Source of the DNA: Halogeometricum sp. S1BR25-6
GTDB taxonomy: Archaea > Halobacteriota > Halobacteria > Halobacteriales > Haloferacaceae
DNA length: 64,000 nucleotides
Reading direction: 5' to 3'
Assembly: GCF_031624495.1 (NCBI RefSeq)
Contig: NZ_JAMQOP010000002.1
Location: 806,001 to 870,000 of the forward strand
Of this stretch, positions 62,701-64,000 are shown piece after piece. The notes under the pieces were generated by a model. The model did no database searches and was not told the DNA's origin. It worked only from the letters and a program-made list of their open reading frames with translations. Both the position numbers and the translations under genes were made by a program. Within the stretch, counting starts at the first letter, position 1; each line of letters starts with the position of its first letter.

Positions 62701-64000
62701 CTACTCCTCGCGCCGGAGTCGCTGCACGACGAACGTGCGGTCGAGGTCGCCGAGGAACTCGCCGAGGCGCGGCCCCTGCGGTTGGTCGAAGAACAGGCGG
62801 TAGCCCGCGCCGAACAGGTCGCCCACCTCTAGGTCGTGCCGCTTGGCCGTCTCGTATATCTCCCCCTGAATCTCGTCGCCGCCGTGGCCGGCGTCGACGA
62901 AGTCGGCGAGTTCGTCCAGCGCCGCCTCCACGTCCGATTCGAGGTGGACGTCCGGCATCTCGACCTGCAGGCGGTAGTTGTACGCGTTGTCCATCCGCTC
63001 GGCCCACGCGCGGGCCTTCTCGACGCGTTCGAGCGCCTCCTCTATCGCCCACTCGGGCGTGTCCTCGGCGAAGTGGCCCTCGTTGCGCGCCATCTCGACG
63101 CGCACTTCGCGGTCGTCGGTCATGCCGAGGACGGCCGCGAACGTGTACGGGAGGCGAACGCGCTCCTCGCGCACCTCCTCGACCACGAACGGATAGGCCC
63201 GTTCGGCGAACGCGGTGAGGTTCTCGTCGTCGACGTCGCCGAAGTACGCGCGCTCGAAGCGGTCGAAGTCGTCGACGAGTTGGTCTAACCGAGAGAGGTC
63301 GAGGTTGCGCGCCTTCCGCGGGTCCAAGGCGAAGAAGTACCGCAGGACTTCGGGTTCCAAGAGCTCCAGAATCTCGGGGACGGTGACGATGTTGCCCGCG
63401 GAGGAGGACAGCGCCTCGCCGTTCAGCGTGAACCACTCGTAGGTCATCGGGACGGGCGGGTCGATACCGAGGACGTTACGCGCGATGTCCTCGCCCGAGG
63501 GCCACGAGCCCTCGGCGTGGTCCTTGCCGAACGGTTCGAAGTCGACGCCGAGCACCTGCCACTGGCCGGGCCACTCGAAGCGCCACGGGAGCTTCCCCTC
63601 TCTGAACGAAGCCGTTCCCTCGTGACCGCACCCGTCGATGGTCTCGTCGCCGACGGTGAGGTCCGTGCAGACGTACTCCACGGTCCGCGAGTCGAGATCT
63701 ATCTCCGTGACCGTCTCCGTGACCTTCCCGCACTCCTCGCAGACGGGGTTGAACGGGACGTAGTCCTCGTCGACCTTCCGCTGGTACTCGCTCAACACCT
63801 CGCGGGCGTTCTCGACGTCCGAGAGCACGCGTTCGACGACGGGGTCGAACGTCCCGTCGGCGTACAGTTCGGTGTTCGATATCATCTCGACGGGGACGCC
63901 CAGTCGGTCGGCGTCGGCCTTGAGCAGGTTCGCGAAGTGGGTGGCGTAGGAGTCGGCCTCGCCGAAGGGGTCCGGGATGGCGGTGTAAGGCTTGCCGAGA
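62701..64000 (-). CDS. lysS: Lysyl-tRNA synthetase, class I (C-terminal 433 residues)
   Basis: Partial: the frame is open past base 64000, so the N-terminus with the HIGH motif is missing. Visible blocks are GKPYTAIPDPFGEADSYATH, a zinc-binding pattern (NPVCEECGKVTE and ...VCTDLTVGDETIDGCGHEG), DFEPFGKDHAEGSW, and the KMSKS counterpart LNGEALSSSAGNIVTV. The C-terminal helical anticodon-binding region ends RTFVVQRLRREE. This is the archaeal class I LysRS, unrelated to the usual class II enzyme. It converges on the LURP-one gene. Confidence 0.95.
   Translation of the reverse strand, partial: LGKPYTAIPDPFGEADSYATHFANLLKADADRLGVPVEMISNTELYADGTFDPVVERVLSDVENAREVLSEYQRKVDEDYVPFNPVCEECGKVTETVTEIDLDSRTVEYVCTDLTVGDETIDGCGHEGTASFREGKLPWRFEWPGQWQVLGVDFEPFGKDHAEGSWPSGEDIARNVLGIDPPVPMTYEWFTLNGEALSSSAGNIVTVPEILELLEPEVLRYFFALDPRKARNLDLSRLDQLVDDFDRFERAYFGDVDDENLTAFAERAYPFVVEEVREERVRLPYTFAAVLGMTDDREVRVEMARNEGHFAEDTPEWAIEEALERVEKARAWAERMDNAYNYRLQVEMPDVHLESDVEAALDELADFVDAGHGGDEIQGEIYETAKRHDLEVGDLFGAGYRLFFDQPQGPRLGEFLGDLDRTFVVQRLRREE

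Overview
The window is chromosomal DNA from an extremely halophilic archaeon (class Halobacteria). A Haloferacales member near Haloferax/Halogeometricum is my best guess, not proven. Support: very high GC, strongly acidic proteins, many apparently leaderless genes with a TATA-like box 24-28 nt before ATG/GTG, Tat-type signal peptides, archaeal markers (aIF2-gamma, Rpo7, Spt4, S24e, Kae1-Bud32 fusion, class I LysRS, NOG1, Tsr3, GTP-dependent dephospho-CoA kinase, pantoate kinase, F420 ligase) and halophile families (DUF5787, DUF5808, PitA-like, PGF-CTERM).

Layout. 1-9.6 kb: F420 genes (mer end, cofE), a berberine-bridge-like FAD oxidoreductase, a phosphoesterase, a NUDIX/eIF2B fusion, a receiver-PAS regulator, EngB, a universal stress protein coupled to an APC permease, and a 5-formyl-THF cyclo-ligase-like gene. 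9.8-20.4 kb: BCCT transporter, GH43-like lipoprotein, DUF389 and SIMPL proteins, NOG1 GTPase, Tsr3, SerRS and an MBL-fold hydrolase. 20.4-31 kb: acyl-CoA synthetase, Na+/H+ antiporter with TrkA domains, PGF-CTERM protein, thiolase, assimilatory nitrate reductase with MobA, AAA ATPase. 31-41 kb: MBL hydrolase, DUF5787 protein, the information-processing cluster aIF2-gamma / PIN / Rpo7 / Spt4 / dephospho-CoA kinase / S24e / Kae1-Bud32, then DUF5808 and RdgB. 41-51 kb: PIN pair, TrkA, membrane proteins, UlaG-like hydrolase, tRNA-Thr(GGT), enoyl-CoA hydratase, NadE, tRNA-Gly(CCC), Nmad3-like protein and a hexapeptide-repeat acetyltransferase. 51-57 kb: convergent GH68 and GH32 fructan genes, aldo/keto reductase, pantoate kinase. 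57-64 kb: PitA-like protein, PadR regulator, site-2 protease, LURP-one-like protein and class I LysRS running off the edge.

How genes work together: cofE and mer belong to F420 metabolism; nasA and mobA to nitrate assimilation; acyl-CoA synthetase, thiolase and enoyl-CoA hydratase (separate loci) to fatty acid turnover; pantoate kinase and dephospho-CoA kinase (separate loci) to archaeal CoA synthesis; GH68 plus GH32 to making and breaking fructans; 34-39 kb to translation, transcription and tRNA t6A modification.

The most unusual signal is a family of short perfect hairpins. One form has 7-8 bp arms and a three-base loop, usually C-GNA-G on one strand. A second form has variable arms around an 11-nt core near GAGCGAAGCGA, which contains GCGAAGC. 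They cluster after rdgB, flank both tRNA genes together with partial copies of the tRNA ends, lie upstream of the aldo/keto reductase, and appear in frame inside rdgB and the aldo/keto reductase gene, where both encode the peptide RTQSG. This resembles a mobile palindromic element tolerated inside genes, analogous to Rickettsia palindromic elements, and I know of no description of it in haloarchaea.
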